Shown: one piece after another, positions 56,509 to 64,000 of the stretch | Position numbering within the stretch: the stretch's first letter is position 1 | How the letters are laid out: each line of letters begins with the position of its first letter | Assembly (NCBI RefSeq): GCF_021010575.1 | Contig: NZ_JAJNAG010000005.1 | Coordinates: forward strand, 1 to 64,000 | Length of the DNA stretch: 64,000 nucleotides | Source of the DNA: Limnobaculum eriocheiris | Lineage (GTDB): Bacteria > Pseudomonadota > Gammaproteobacteria > Enterobacterales > Enterobacteriaceae | Reading direction: 5' to 3' | Notes under the pieces: model-generated | Told to the model about the DNA's origin: nothing | Seen by the model: the letters and a program-made list of their open reading frames with translations, nothing else | Databases searched by the model: none | Position numbers and translations under genes: made by a program

Positions 56509-56934
56509 TTGGTAGAAATCGTCAATGAACAATGGAAAGCAGAGGTATCAGATTTACTTCAGCAAGAAACGGACAGGCTAAAAGCACTGGCACGAGCTGA
56601 AGTTGATGACTTTTGGGTTACCCATTACAAGGTTCGCGAGAATGCGCCCTTTAAAGACTGGGGGCTGCTTGGTGTCCGTATCAGAGACTTTAAGTATGGC
56701 TTTGGCATAGAGTGGTACATCAACAGTTTTCACGGTCAACGTGGCAAGCGCGTGGTCTTTAGTAAGGGACTGCGTATCTCAAAGACGAAACTGAGATACT
56801 CATTTTTGGACTGCCAAGGTCTAGCCAAAGAATGGGAGTTAGCTCTGGCCATGGAGAAAGAGGAATTTTTCAGTGATATTCGACGCCAAGTTGATAAGCT
56901 CAACATGCTGCGTCGCAGAGTGAATGCCTATTGA
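56509..56934 (+). CDS. mobI: Mobilisation protein MobI
   Basis: The 141-aa protein sits directly downstream of the oriT region and is taken to be MobI, which SXT needs for conjugative transfer. No family motif is visible; the sequence is charged (QQETDRLKALARAEVDDFWV, GLLGVRIRDFKYGFGIEWYI, DIRRQVDKLNMLRRRVNAY). Two TTG starts compete: 56509 after GGGGAAA, or 56491. I choose 56509 for its ribosome site. The identification rests on place and length. Confidence 0.75.
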   Translation: MVEIVNEQWKAEVSDLLQQETDRLKALARAEVDDFWVTHYKVRENAPFKDWGLLGVRIRDFKYGFGIEWYINSFHGQRGKRVVFSKGLRISKTKLRYSFLDCQGLAKEWELALAMEKEEFFSDIRRQVDKLNMLRRRVNAY

Positions 56935-56944
56935 GTTAACTGCG

Positions 56945-58213
56945 CTACTTCACTCGCGGCAACTGGTCCCAGCGTGTTGTGTAGGCGGGAGACAAATGCT
57001 CTCGCTTCATCGACCAATCTTTCTTGAGTCCTTGTCCAGCAAAGAAAACCTTTCCTGCACCGCTTTGGTTAATGGTGTCCAATACAGACATTAACTGTTG
57101 GCTATTAGAGCGGGTCGATACGTCATCGAATAGTCCTGGTTGAAACATGCCAGGATCGTAAAAGTCAGACAGCATGACGCCCGCTTTGGCATAACGAAAA
57201 CCATCCTTCCATATCCGCTTGAGTAAGTGACTGGCCAGCTCGATAAAATCCCTCGTATCACAACTGGGTATCAACAACTCGCCCGATGCGGAGTTGCTGT
57301 ATTGCGGCTCGTTGTCCTTAAAGGGGCTGGTACGTATGAACACGGTCAGCACTTTGGCTTGCTGCTGTTCTTTGCGAAGCTTCTCAGTGGCGCGGGTTGC
57401 GTATTCGCATATAGCTTCACGTAACAATTCAAATTGCGTTACTTTTACGCCAAATGAACGGCTACAGACGATTTGTTTCTTAGTTGGCGGGATCTCTTCA
57501 AGTTCAATGCACGACTCACCATTGAGCTCTCTGACGGTTCTCTCTAAAACCACTGAAAACTGGTCTCTGATGGCTCTAGGGGAGGCATTGGCTAGGTCTA
57601 AGGCTGTGGTGATACCCAACGCATTTAAACGCTTAGAAAGCCGTCTACCAACGCCCCAAACATCATCAACCGGGACTAAATCGAGCAATCGACGTTGCCG
57701 ATCTGGATTGGTTAGATCTACAACCCCCTGAGTGGCGGGATATTTCTTGGCGGCATGGTTAGCCAGCTTGGCGAGTGTTTTAGTCGGTGCAATGCCTACA
57801 CAGACGGTGATCCCAATCCAGTGGCCTATGCGCTCTCGCACTTGTTGTCCGAACTCGACAAGGGATATGGCAGACTCAATACCGGTTAAATCCAGAAACG
57901 CTTCGTCAATGGAGTAGACCTCTACTCGTGGTGCCATCTCCTCCAAAGTGCGCATCACTCGACTGCTCAAATCTGCGTACAGCGCGTAATTGGACGAGAA
58001 TGCCAAAATACCATGGCGCTGCATTTCAGCTTTGATTTGAAAAACGGGTACGCCCATTTTAATACCGAGTAACTTAGCTTCACGCGAGCGTGCAACCACG
58101 CAGCCGTCATTGTTGGACAGCACCACAACCGGCGTATCTTTTAAATCAGGACGAAACAGCTTCTCACAACTGGCGTAAAAGTTGTTGCAGTCCACCAAGG
58201 CAAATACAGGCAT
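56945..58213 (-). CDS. rumB: RumB, Y-family DNA polymerase (UmuC homologue)
   Basis: RumB is the catalytic subunit of a polymerase V-like mutagenic polymerase. The 422-aa protein has the Y-family active-site motifs FALVDCNNFYASCEKLFRPD and VYSIDEAFLDLTGI, the helix-hairpin-helix DVWGVGRRLSKRLNALG and the C-terminal little-finger domain. It is intact; in several SXT elements rumB is split by a resistance transposon. The start is placed at MPVFALVD, 7 bases after the rumA stop, excluding an 18-residue extension into rumA. Confidence 0.95.
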   Translation of the reverse strand: MPVFALVDCNNFYASCEKLFRPDLKDTPVVVLSNNDGCVVARSREAKLLGIKMGVPVFQIKAEMQRHGILAFSSNYALYADLSSRVMRTLEEMAPRVEVYSIDEAFLDLTGIESAISLVEFGQQVRERIGHWIGITVCVGIAPTKTLAKLANHAAKKYPATQGVVDLTNPDRQRRLLDLVPVDDVWGVGRRLSKRLNALGITTALDLANASPRAIRDQFSVVLERTVRELNGESCIELEEIPPTKKQIVCSRSFGVKVTQFELLREAICEYATRATEKLRKEQQQAKVLTVFIRTSPFKDNEPQYSNSASGELLIPSCDTRDFIELASHLLKRIWKDGFRYAKAGVMLSDFYDPGMFQPGLFDDVSTRSNSQQLMSVLDTINQSGAGKVFFAGQGLKKDWSMKREHLSPAYTTRWDQLPRVK

Positions 58214-58220
58214 GGGATAG

Positions 58221-58670
58221 TCACGACTTACGGCGCATGTTTCGCACCACATTGGTGACCACACCAAATATCTCTAACTCTGTCCCTTCAGGAATATGAA
58301 TGGGCTCATACACCTGGTTTCTTGGGATCAGCATGACGCACGGCCTTAGTTGAAGCTCCTTTACCGTGAGTTCACCATGGATACCAGCGATGACAATGTC
58401 ACCGTGTTCTGCTTGGACAGAGCGATCAACCACCAAAATATCATCTGGGTGAATCCCGGCATCAATCATTGAATCACCTTCAACACGCACAAAGAACGTT
58501 GCAGCTGGTCGCTTGATGCACAGCTCGTTGAGGTCAAGCGTTTGCTCAACATAATCCTGCGCTGGGGAGGGAAAACCAGCAGAAACACGTTCCATGAACA
58601 ATGGAATACGAAGGCGCTTGGCTTTGATGAAGGCAAGTGCGCCGCTACGGCCTATCAGCGAGACACTCAT
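58221..58670 (-). CDS. rumA: RumA, UmuD-like SOS protease
   Basis: The 149-aa protein is a UmuD-type S24 autoprotease: the cleavage site Ala-Gly in ERVSAGFPSPAQDY, the catalytic Ser in VRVEGDSMIDAGIHPDD and the Lys in GELTVKELQL. RecA-driven self-cleavage converts it to the active partner of RumB. The gene starts under a perfect LexA box, so it is an SOS operon. Confidence 0.95.
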   Translation of the reverse strand: MSVSLIGRSGALAFIKAKRLRIPLFMERVSAGFPSPAQDYVEQTLDLNELCIKRPAATFFVRVEGDSMIDAGIHPDDILVVDRSVQAEHGDIVIAGIHGELTVKELQLRPCVMLIPRNQVYEPIHIPEGTELEIFGVVTNVVRNMRRKS

Positions 58671-59097
58671 GACGAACCTCGAAAAATCACAATTGATACT
58701 GTTTGTTTATACAGTATCTAATGCTATGCTGATTTCTACAAGTAAAATTGTAGGTAAAACTGTAGTTGTTCGAGTAAGACGCTGTGTTGTAGGTGATTTC
58801 TTTTTTGTGTTGAAAAGCTTGATGTGGGGATTGCTCGCCCTCGTCAAAGCCTGCAAGGCTTGGACAATACTGCTTCTGCCTACTGCTCTTGTTTCTGTTA
58901 CTGATCCTGTTACTGCTACTGGTTAACGCATGGGTCAAGTAACCGTCAAACAAGGCTTGTTGAACTCTTTGCAAAGGGTTTAAAAACAGTTAGTAAAATT
59001 CTGCTTCGTATTGAATTTACTGGCTTAAAGCGAAGTCAGGAGCATCATTAAAATGCTCAGTCGAACTCAGTTCAAGCCTTTTTCAACCGTTTGAAAA
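58671..59097. promoter_or_regulatory. rumAB promoter region up to the IS
   Basis: It contains the LexA box (58697-58716) and otherwise non-coding sequence with short repeats. The 8-bp target duplication of the IS ends at 59097. I see no supported gene. Confidence 0.5.
58697..58716 (-). promoter_or_regulatory. LexA (SOS) box of rumAB
   Basis: TACTGTTTGTTTATACAGTA fits the consensus CTGT-N8-ACAG exactly and lies 27 bases upstream of rumA. Confidence 0.95.
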
Positions 59098-60129
59098 GGC
59101 TATGTCCCAATTACGTGTTGAAAGGCTAAACTTGAAGTAGGCTATTACGTTGAGGTTTACCGTTATGGATACCCCAGCCTTTCAACACCTGTTATCCCTC
59201 TTCCCGCAACTCACCTTACGCCAACGTCGGATTGCGCGACATGAGCTCAGCGAGTCTCGTTCAAGTACCGCGCCCTATACCCCATTACCCGTATGCCGTA
59301 TCTGCCCTCATTGTCAGGCCGATGCCGAACATCTTGCCCCTTGGGGCTGGAGTCGAGGACTACGCCGCTATCGCAGCAATCTCTGCTTACACACCTGCAC
59401 CATTCTCACTAAGACACCTCTGACGAGATTACGTAAAGCACATTGCTGGGAAGCGTATGCTCAAGCACTCATTGAAGGGCTGACTGTTCGTCAAGCCGCT
59501 CTTCGCTGTGGAATTAGCAAGAATACAGCCTTTCTTTGGCGTCATCGATTTTTACGCGCGATGGCTCTTCATCAGGCGACGCAAGAAGAGGGTATCGTGG
59601 AAGTGGATGAGACCTTCTTCCTGGAGTCGTTCAAAGGCCAGCGCAAATTACCACGTCCAGCACGGCGTCGAGGAGGTAAGGGACGAACCCGTGGTACAGG
59701 GCCTGATTACATTCCGGTGATGGTGGTACAAGACCGGTCAGGTCACCATGCTGACTTCCTATTAGAAAAAATGGATGCAAAAAGCGTCATCGTTGCCTTA
59801 ACGCCCCTGATTTCAGCGGATGCGGTGCTATGCAGTGATGGTGCAAGCGTATATGCCCGCTTCAGCAAAACGCAGGGGATAACCCATAAAGTCGTACGCA
59901 ATCGTGCAGGTGAACGCGTCAGGGGGGCGTATCACATTCAACATGTAAACGGATATCACCATCGATTGAAGGCGTGGATGGCCCGGTTTCATGGTGTAGC
60001 GACCCATTACCTGAATAACTATCTGGGTTGGCGGAGGATGCTGGAGCGTTATGGCAAGGCGGTAAGTATTAAAGCGTGTTTACATGAGGCACTAGGGCAC
60101 CCCATGCAACACGTAATTGGGACATAGCC
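59098..60129 (+). mobile_element. IS1595-family insertion sequence, intact
   Basis: The 1032-bp element has perfect 23-base terminal inverted repeats (GGCTATGTCCCAATTACGTG and three more bases at 59098-59120; complement at 60107-60129). It is flanked by an exact 8-bp target duplication TTTGAAAA (59090-59097 and 60130-60137), as IS1595-family elements make. It carries one transposase gene. Confidence 0.95.
59165..60127 (+). CDS. IS1595-family DDE transposase
   Basis: The 320-aa protein has an N-terminal zinc ribbon ([20 protein letters not shown] then CLHTC), a helix-turn-helix ([20 protein letters not shown]), and the DDE core with [26 protein letters not shown], and [19 protein letters not shown] followed by [13 protein letters not shown], typical of IS1595. 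The stop codon is inside the right inverted repeat. The start is at MDTPAFQ, after GAGGT. It looks functional. Confidence 0.92.
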   Translation: MDTPAFQHLLSLFPQLTLRQRRIARHELSESRSSTAPYTPLPVCRICPHCQADAEHLAPWGWSRGLRRYRSNLCLHTCTILTKTPLTRLRKAHCWEAYAQALIEGLTVRQAALRCGISKNTAFLWRHRFLRAMALHQATQEEGIVEVDETFFLESFKGQRKLPRPARRRGGKGRTRGTGPDYIPVMVVQDRSGHHADFLLEKMDAKSVIVALTPLISADAVLCSDGASVYARFSKTQGITHKVVRNRAGERVRGAYHIQHVNGYHHRLKAWMARFHGVATHYLNNYLGWRRMLERYGKAVSIKACLHEALGHPMQHVIGT

Positions 60130-60349
60130 TTTGAAAAGGGGTTGGCTAAGCCAAACTTGAAGGGTATCGGTAAGGGTTACCTAAACGGTTTAGCTAAGGC
60201 TTTCTGAAAGGCTTAGGCAAAGCCTTCACACATAGGTTCACCCAGTAGAAAGATTAAAAAAACGCTGAGGTATCCAAGGTGCATTTTGTACAACCTGTGG
60301 CACAGTGAAATAACCCAAAGCGAACAATAGAATTGAAGAGGAACCATCA

Positions 60350-61258
60350 ATGACAAGAGCCCCTGCGCCATTTCCGCTAGAGCGCCTCGCGGATATCCCA
60401 GAAAGACCAGAAGATTTTAGATTGCTGGAGCGCATTCCATTAACGCGTGAGCCGCAGACTTGGCCACTTGAACTTTCTCCTATGGTCGGTGATGAACAGC
60501 CAATGGTGCTGCTCGATACAGAGACAACCGGACTGTCTGCCGATGATGAGTCCATTATTGAGCTTGGTATGGTTAAGGTGCTTTACAGCCCCTCTGCTCA
60601 GCGGATTGTGTCGATTGTTGATGTGATCAGCTTGTATGAAGAGCCCGGCAAGCCAATCCCCGAGCTGATTACCGAGTTAACCGGTATCACCGATGATATG
60701 GTGCAAGGCCAGCACATTGATGATTCACTGGTAGCGAGTTGGTTATCCGATGATCCGCTGGTGGTTGCACACAATGCACAGTTTGATCGTCCTTTCTTTG
60801 AAAAGCGGTTTGCTGCATTAGGACATCTATCTTGGGCCTGTTCAGCCAGTGGCATAGATTGGAAGGCGCTGGGTTTTGAAAGTCGAAAACTTGAGTACCT
60901 GCTGCTTCGCTTAGGTTGGTTCTATGAAGGACACCGAGCTGCAACCGATTGTTTGGCGATGGCCTGGTTGTTTCATTTGTTGCCCGAGTCCGTTGCAAAC
61001 TTGTTGTCTGAAGCAGACAGGCGAACTGTGTTAGTTCGTGCGTTTGGTGCGCCGTTTGACGTAAAGGACTATTTAAAAGAGCGTGGTTACCGATGGCATG
61101 ATGGTGTTAAAGGTGCCAACAAACATTGGTGGCGCGAAATCAGCGAAGACGAGTTGCCGCAGGAACAAACTTATCTGGATGATTTGTACCATCGTGGCTC
61201 AGAACATGCCCACTATGACTACAAAGATGCCCGCAATCGATTTAAAGCTTTGTCATAG
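60350..61258 (+). CDS. DnaQ-like 3'-5' exonuclease
   Basis: The 302-aa protein has a DEDDh exonuclease domain from about residue 60 to 225: VLLDTETTGLSADDESIIEL (Exo I), VAHNAQFDRPFFEKRF (Exo II) and HRAATDCLAMAWLFHLL (Exo III, with His and Asp). A C-terminal extension reads FDVKDYLKERGYRWHDGVKG and then HWWREI, a small domain found after such exonucleases. It is conserved in SXT/R391 ICEs downstream of rumAB. Its role, repair or DNA processing, is unknown. Confidence 0.88.
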   Translation: MTRAPAPFPLERLADIPERPEDFRLLERIPLTREPQTWPLELSPMVGDEQPMVLLDTETTGLSADDESIIELGMVKVLYSPSAQRIVSIVDVISLYEEPGKPIPELITELTGITDDMVQGQHIDDSLVASWLSDDPLVVAHNAQFDRPFFEKRFAALGHLSWACSASGIDWKALGFESRKLEYLLLRLGWFYEGHRAATDCLAMAWLFHLLPESVANLLSEADRRTVLVRAFGAPFDVKDYLKERGYRWHDGVKGANKHWWREISEDELPQEQTYLDDLYHRGSEHAHYDYKDARNRFKALS

Positions 61259-61331
61259 CCCCTTGCATATTTGAAAATCTCTGGAAAATGGAAAGTGAAC
61301 TCATGGTTTAACCAATAAGAGGAATCTTTCC

Positions 61332-61631
61332 ATGTACCAAGACACCTACATTGAATACTGGGGCGAAATCTTCGTCTCTGCCCGCATCATTGAATTTGGC
61401 ATTACGTTTGAGCGCTTTATTAAAGATCCATGGAAGCACTTGATGTCCTGTGGCCAAGAGTCTGCACCGGACGCGATTGCTGAAGGGATGTTGCCTTTGC
61501 TACCAGCACAGGCAGAAGTCGCCAGGCGCATTCGGGAGATGTCTATCAAGGATAAATATAACAATACTGGTGTGATGGTTTATTCCAAAAAAATAATAAA
61601 AATAGGGAATTATAAGTTAATTACACCGTAA
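61332..61631 (+). CDS. Small conserved ICE protein, 99 aa
   Basis: I do not recognise a domain. The protein begins MYQDTYIEYWGEIFVSARII and has EVARRIREMSIKDKYN in the middle. It follows the exonuclease gene by about 70 bases with AGAGGAA upstream. The last 20 residues are lysine- and isoleucine-rich and coded by AT-rich DNA, unlike the rest, so the end may be altered at the border of the variable spot. It is probably a conserved SXT-type gene with modified 3' end. Confidence 0.55.
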   Translation: MYQDTYIEYWGEIFVSARIIEFGITFERFIKDPWKHLMSCGQESAPDAIAEGMLPLLPAQAEVARRIREMSIKDKYNNTGVMVYSKKIIKIGNYKLITP

Positions 61632-61653
61632 ATTTTATCCTTGTTGATTACAA

Positions 61654-61675
61654 TACTGTAATGTAATATGCAGTA
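61654..61675 (+). promoter_or_regulatory. Palindromic operator-like site before the RHH gene
   Basis: TACTGTAATGTAATATGCAGTA has symmetric ends (TACTG / CAGTA) and lies 27 bases before the RHH regulator gene, as expected for an autoregulatory operator. The role is inferred. Confidence 0.45.
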
Positions 61676-61702
61676 CATTTGCAGGCATTTTGGGATAGTG
61701 CA

Positions 61703-61912
61703 ATGGCTACCGTCAAAACTGCGACGCTTACCATCCGAGTCGATCCTGGCTTAAAGGAGGCGTTGAGAGCAGCTGCGCAAGCGGAACATCGTTCTATCGC
61801 TAACATGATAGAAGTTCTCATACGCGAGCATTGCGATAAAAATGGTATAGCCATAGAGCAAGCCCAAGATTCAGATCAACGTGGGAGCGTTAAGCATGAT
61901 CAAGACAGTTAA
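61703..61912 (+). CDS. Ribbon-helix-helix regulator, 69 aa
   Basis: The protein reads MATVKTATLTIRVDPGLKEA, then LRAAAQAEHRSIANMIEVLI: a beta strand followed by two helices, the Arc/MetJ-type RHH fold. The start at 61703 is chosen because it begins the fold. Its 3' end overlaps the start of the DUF499 gene by 17 bases, so it is the first gene of that operon and its likely repressor. Confidence 0.8.
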   Translation: MATVKTATLTIRVDPGLKEALRAAAQAEHRSIANMIEVLIREHCDKNGIAIEQAQDSDQRGSVKHDQDS

Positions 61913-64000
61913 GCAGGCGTGTCGTTTTAATCCTGTCATTCAGGATTACCGAATGAGCCAGGGAATTGAGAACCTGGCTGATCTCATTAACGACGCAGGT
62001 GATGGTAAAGAGTTCTTCTCTCGCAACTATGTTACTCATGGTATGGAGCAACTCTTCCGCGAGGGTATGCTTCGCCTATCAGGCAAATCAGACCAGGCAG
62101 TGTTTGAACTCACCCAAGCCATGGGTGGTGGTAAAACCCACATGATGATTGCCCTAGGCTTGCTGGCAAAGCATGCCCATCTGCGCCCTGATGTGTTACC
62201 TGCTGATTTAAGCGAGCGACTGGATTTTGGCAATGCTCGAATTGCTGCTTTTAATGGTCGTAATAACCCCGACAACTACATCTGGGGCGAAATTGCTACT
62301 CAACTAGGCGAAGCAGAGAAAATAAAACCTCATTGGATCAATGGACCTAAATCCGTTGACCAGCAAAAATGGAAAGAGATAATCGGTGATACTCCCACGC
62401 TGATTATGATCGACGAGTTGCCACCTTACCTCGATAACGCTAGCACCCAAGTATATGGTTCAGGCACCTTGGCAAATATGGTGGTTTACAGTCTAAGTAC
62501 GCTGATGAGTGCAGCACTTGAGCTGCCTAACTGCTGTATCGTCATTGCCAACCTATCTGGTAGCTATGGTGCGCAAACCAAAACACTAAAAGAAGCTATT
62601 TCTAATCTGCAGCAAGAAACCCGCAGGCAGTCGATGACCATTACCCCGGTGCAACTGTCAGGTAATGAAATTTATGAAATTTTAAAGAAGCGTCTTATTG
62701 ATGAACTGCCGGACGAGCAAACTATCAGCGATGTCGCTGAGGAATATGCGCAGCAAGTAAAGAAAGCGGAAGACGGTGGCTACATCATTGCATCCAGCAT
62801 CGAGCAAATTGCCGAACAGGTTAGAGAGACCTATCCCTTCCACCCATCGTTCAAGCACTTGGTTGCGCTTTTTAAAGAAAATGAAGGCTTCCGTCAAACA
62901 CGCGGCTTGATGCAGTTTACCGCTCGCCTGCTGAAAAGCGTCGAGCAACGCCAAACAGATGACGTATTTCTAGTAGGCACTCAGCATCTAGACCTAAATG
63001 ACGAACAAGTCAAAGACGAGATTGAACGTATCTCGCCAAAACTGATTCCAGCTGTTACTAAAGATATTGCAGATAAAGGTGATTCCATTGCGGAAAGCAT
63101 CGATGCCGAACAAAGCAACGATGCCGCCAGTCAATTAATGACACTGCTATTGGCATCTTCACTATCACGTGCTGTGGGAGGGCGCATTGGCCTGTCAGAA
63201 AGTGAAGTAATTGAATTCTTGGCTGCGCCTAACCGTAAAGCTGATGAATTCTTAGAAGCCCTTCAAAAGCTGCGTGAGCAAGCTTGGTACTTACACCGTG
63301 AAGACCAGCGTTTCTTTATTAAAGAAACCGAAAACCTCTCTCGCCAGATAGAGCGTAACGCTAAGGAAATTCCCCAGCCCAAAATTGATCAAGCTCTGAT
63401 TAACCGGCTCAAGGGAATTCTTCAACCTAATCGACGCAACGTTTATCAGGAGGTTCAGATTCTTCCGCGTATGGACGAACTCAAGTTGAGTGGTCCTCGT
63501 GTACTGATTGTGATAAAGCCAGATGGCAAAGTACCACCTAATGAACTCATCAACTTCTTCGAGTTCCAGCAAGAAAAAAACAATCTATTGGTGCTTACTG
63601 GCCAAGACAGCATCATGGCCGATGCGGTGGAAGAACGCTTGCGCGAGCTCTATGCTATTGAGCAGATAGAGAAACGTCTCAAGTCTGGCGACACTTTATT
63701 TGAAGAAGCTCGAGACCGACTCGAAGAAGCGGAAGGCCGCTTTACCAAGGCACTTTCCGCCGCTTACAACACCATTCTTTTCCCTGGTATAGATGAGATC
63801 GATGGCTCTGAACGACTGCTCAAAGTTACCATAGACAATGGTTTGAAAGTGGGTGAAGGTGATCAATCAGCTGAAGTACAAATCGAAAACCTGATGGCTG
63901 ACCCACGGGCTAACTACAAACTGGCCGCTGATCTGAAAGATGACTTCGGGCAGTACTTCGCTATGGCCGAATCTGAACTGTGGCCTTCTGGTGCGAACAA
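61896..64000 (+). CDS. DUF499-family ATPase, C-terminus beyond the window
   Basis: Some 701 codons are visible, with no stop before the right edge. The N-terminus (MIKTVKQACRFNPVIQDYRM) leads to Walker A LTQAMGGGKTHMMIALG, about residue 75, and Walker B TLIMIDELPPYLD, followed by VIANLSGSYGAQTKTLKEAI (sensor-like). Later segments include NEIYEILKKRL and HPSFKHLVALFKENEGFRQT. This is the DUF499 AAA+ family (COG1483-type), usually encoded with DUF1156 methylases and helicases in predicted phage-defence loci and related to PglY/BrxC. It follows the RHH gene in the variable spot of the ICE. Partner genes are not visible. Confidence 0.8.
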   Translation, partial: MIKTVKQACRFNPVIQDYRMSQGIENLADLINDAGDGKEFFSRNYVTHGMEQLFREGMLRLSGKSDQAVFELTQAMGGGKTHMMIALGLLAKHAHLRPDVLPADLSERLDFGNARIAAFNGRNNPDNYIWGEIATQLGEAEKIKPHWINGPKSVDQQKWKEIIGDTPTLIMIDELPPYLDNASTQVYGSGTLANMVVYSLSTLMSAALELPNCCIVIANLSGSYGAQTKTLKEAISNLQQETRRQSMTITPVQLSGNEIYEILKKRLIDELPDEQTISDVAEEYAQQVKKAEDGGYIIASSIEQIAEQVRETYPFHPSFKHLVALFKENEGFRQTRGLMQFTARLLKSVEQRQTDDVFLVGTQHLDLNDEQVKDEIERISPKLIPAVTKDIADKGDSIAESIDAEQSNDAASQLMTLLLASSLSRAVGGRIGLSESEVIEFLAAPNRKADEFLEALQKLREQAWYLHREDQRFFIKETENLSRQIERNAKEIPQPKIDQALINRLKGILQPNRRNVYQEVQILPRMDELKLSGPRVLIVIKPDGKVPPNELINFFEFQQEKNNLLVLTGQDSIMADAVEERLRELYAIEQIEKRLKSGDTLFEEARDRLEEAEGRFTKALSAAYNTILFPGIDEIDGSERLLKVTIDNGLKVGEGDQSAEVQIENLMADPRANYKLAADLKDDFGQYFAMAESELWPSGAN

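Larger units (their letters stand above)
52380..64000. mobile_element. SXT/R391-family integrative conjugative element, left part
   Basis: The element starts within prfC (core around 52375-52405) and continues past the right edge. The order of genes is that of SXT/R391 ICEs: attL, xis-like, DUF3892, int, srpR, srpM, oriT region, mobI, rumB, rumA, then exonuclease and small conserved genes before a variable spot. Transfer genes (traI and later) would be to the right. Foreign additions visible are an IS1595-family insertion and a DUF499 locus. Confidence 0.92.

Noticed and set aside
58594-58926. 110-aa plus-strand frame opposite rumA
   Set aside because: It is antisense to rumA and its promoter; the SOS box explains this region.

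Overview
The window is a chromosomal segment of a gammaproteobacterium of the order Enterobacterales. The core gene order (leuX, lptG-lptF, pepA-holC-valS, rraB-argI, tabA, ridA, rsmC/holD-rimI, prfC) matches the 96-99 min region of E. coli closely, but the torCAD operon after valS, the lone terC and the ygjR-like gene sit differently. A Budviciaceae-type genus is possible, but that is only a low-confidence inference.

Region 1 (about 626-26010) is a 25 kb genomic island in the 3' end of tRNA-Leu(CAA), leuX. A P4-type integrase lies next to the tRNA. A degenerate copy of the tRNA 3' end marks the far boundary, and a 21-bp near-identical repeat lies just inside each end. Beyond that boundary are the N-terminal remnant of a second integrase and an IS3-family end, so a second island once sat in tandem here. 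The island backbone is of P4/CP4-57 type (RadC-like, DUF932, AlpA, two inovirus-Gp2-like proteins, a 36-bp palindromic repeat array). Its cargo is a defence cluster: a TIR protein, a zinc-ribbon protein, a Lamassu-like DUF4297 nuclease plus SMC-like ATPase pair, an Mrr-type endonuclease, and a type I restriction-modification locus (hsdM-hsdS-DUF4268-hsdR).

Region 2 (about 25987-52330) is core chromosome. It holds leuX, a Tat-exported multicopper oxidase with a small His/Cys-rich secreted protein, the LPS exporter permeases lptG and lptF, pepA, holC, valS, a torC-torA-torD respiratory operon, a MocR-family regulator broken by one stop codon, pgpA, terC, an aldo/keto reductase, rraB, argI with tandem ARG boxes, tabA, ridA, ygjR, rsmC, holD, rimI and a BON-domain lipoprotein. 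Two strongly structured non-coding stretches stand out, at pepA-holC and argI-tabA.

Region 3 (about 52380 to the right edge) is the left end of an SXT/R391-family integrative and conjugative element inserted in the 5' end of prfC. In order: the prfC 5' fragment, an excisionase-like gene, a DUF3892 gene, the tyrosine integrase, the srpR/srpM partition genes, an oriT-like region, mobI, the rumAB polymerase V genes under a LexA box, an intact IS1595-family insertion with an 8-bp target duplication, a DnaQ-like exonuclease, a small conserved gene, then an RHH regulator overlapping a DUF499-family ATPase that runs off the window. The last two sit where this ICE family carries variable anti-phage cargo, so the system they belong to continues to the right.

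The best candidates for undescribed biology are the TIR / zinc-ribbon / DUF4297 / SMC cluster, the palindromic repeat array between the replication-like genes, the hairpin chain after argI, and the RHH-DUF499 locus.
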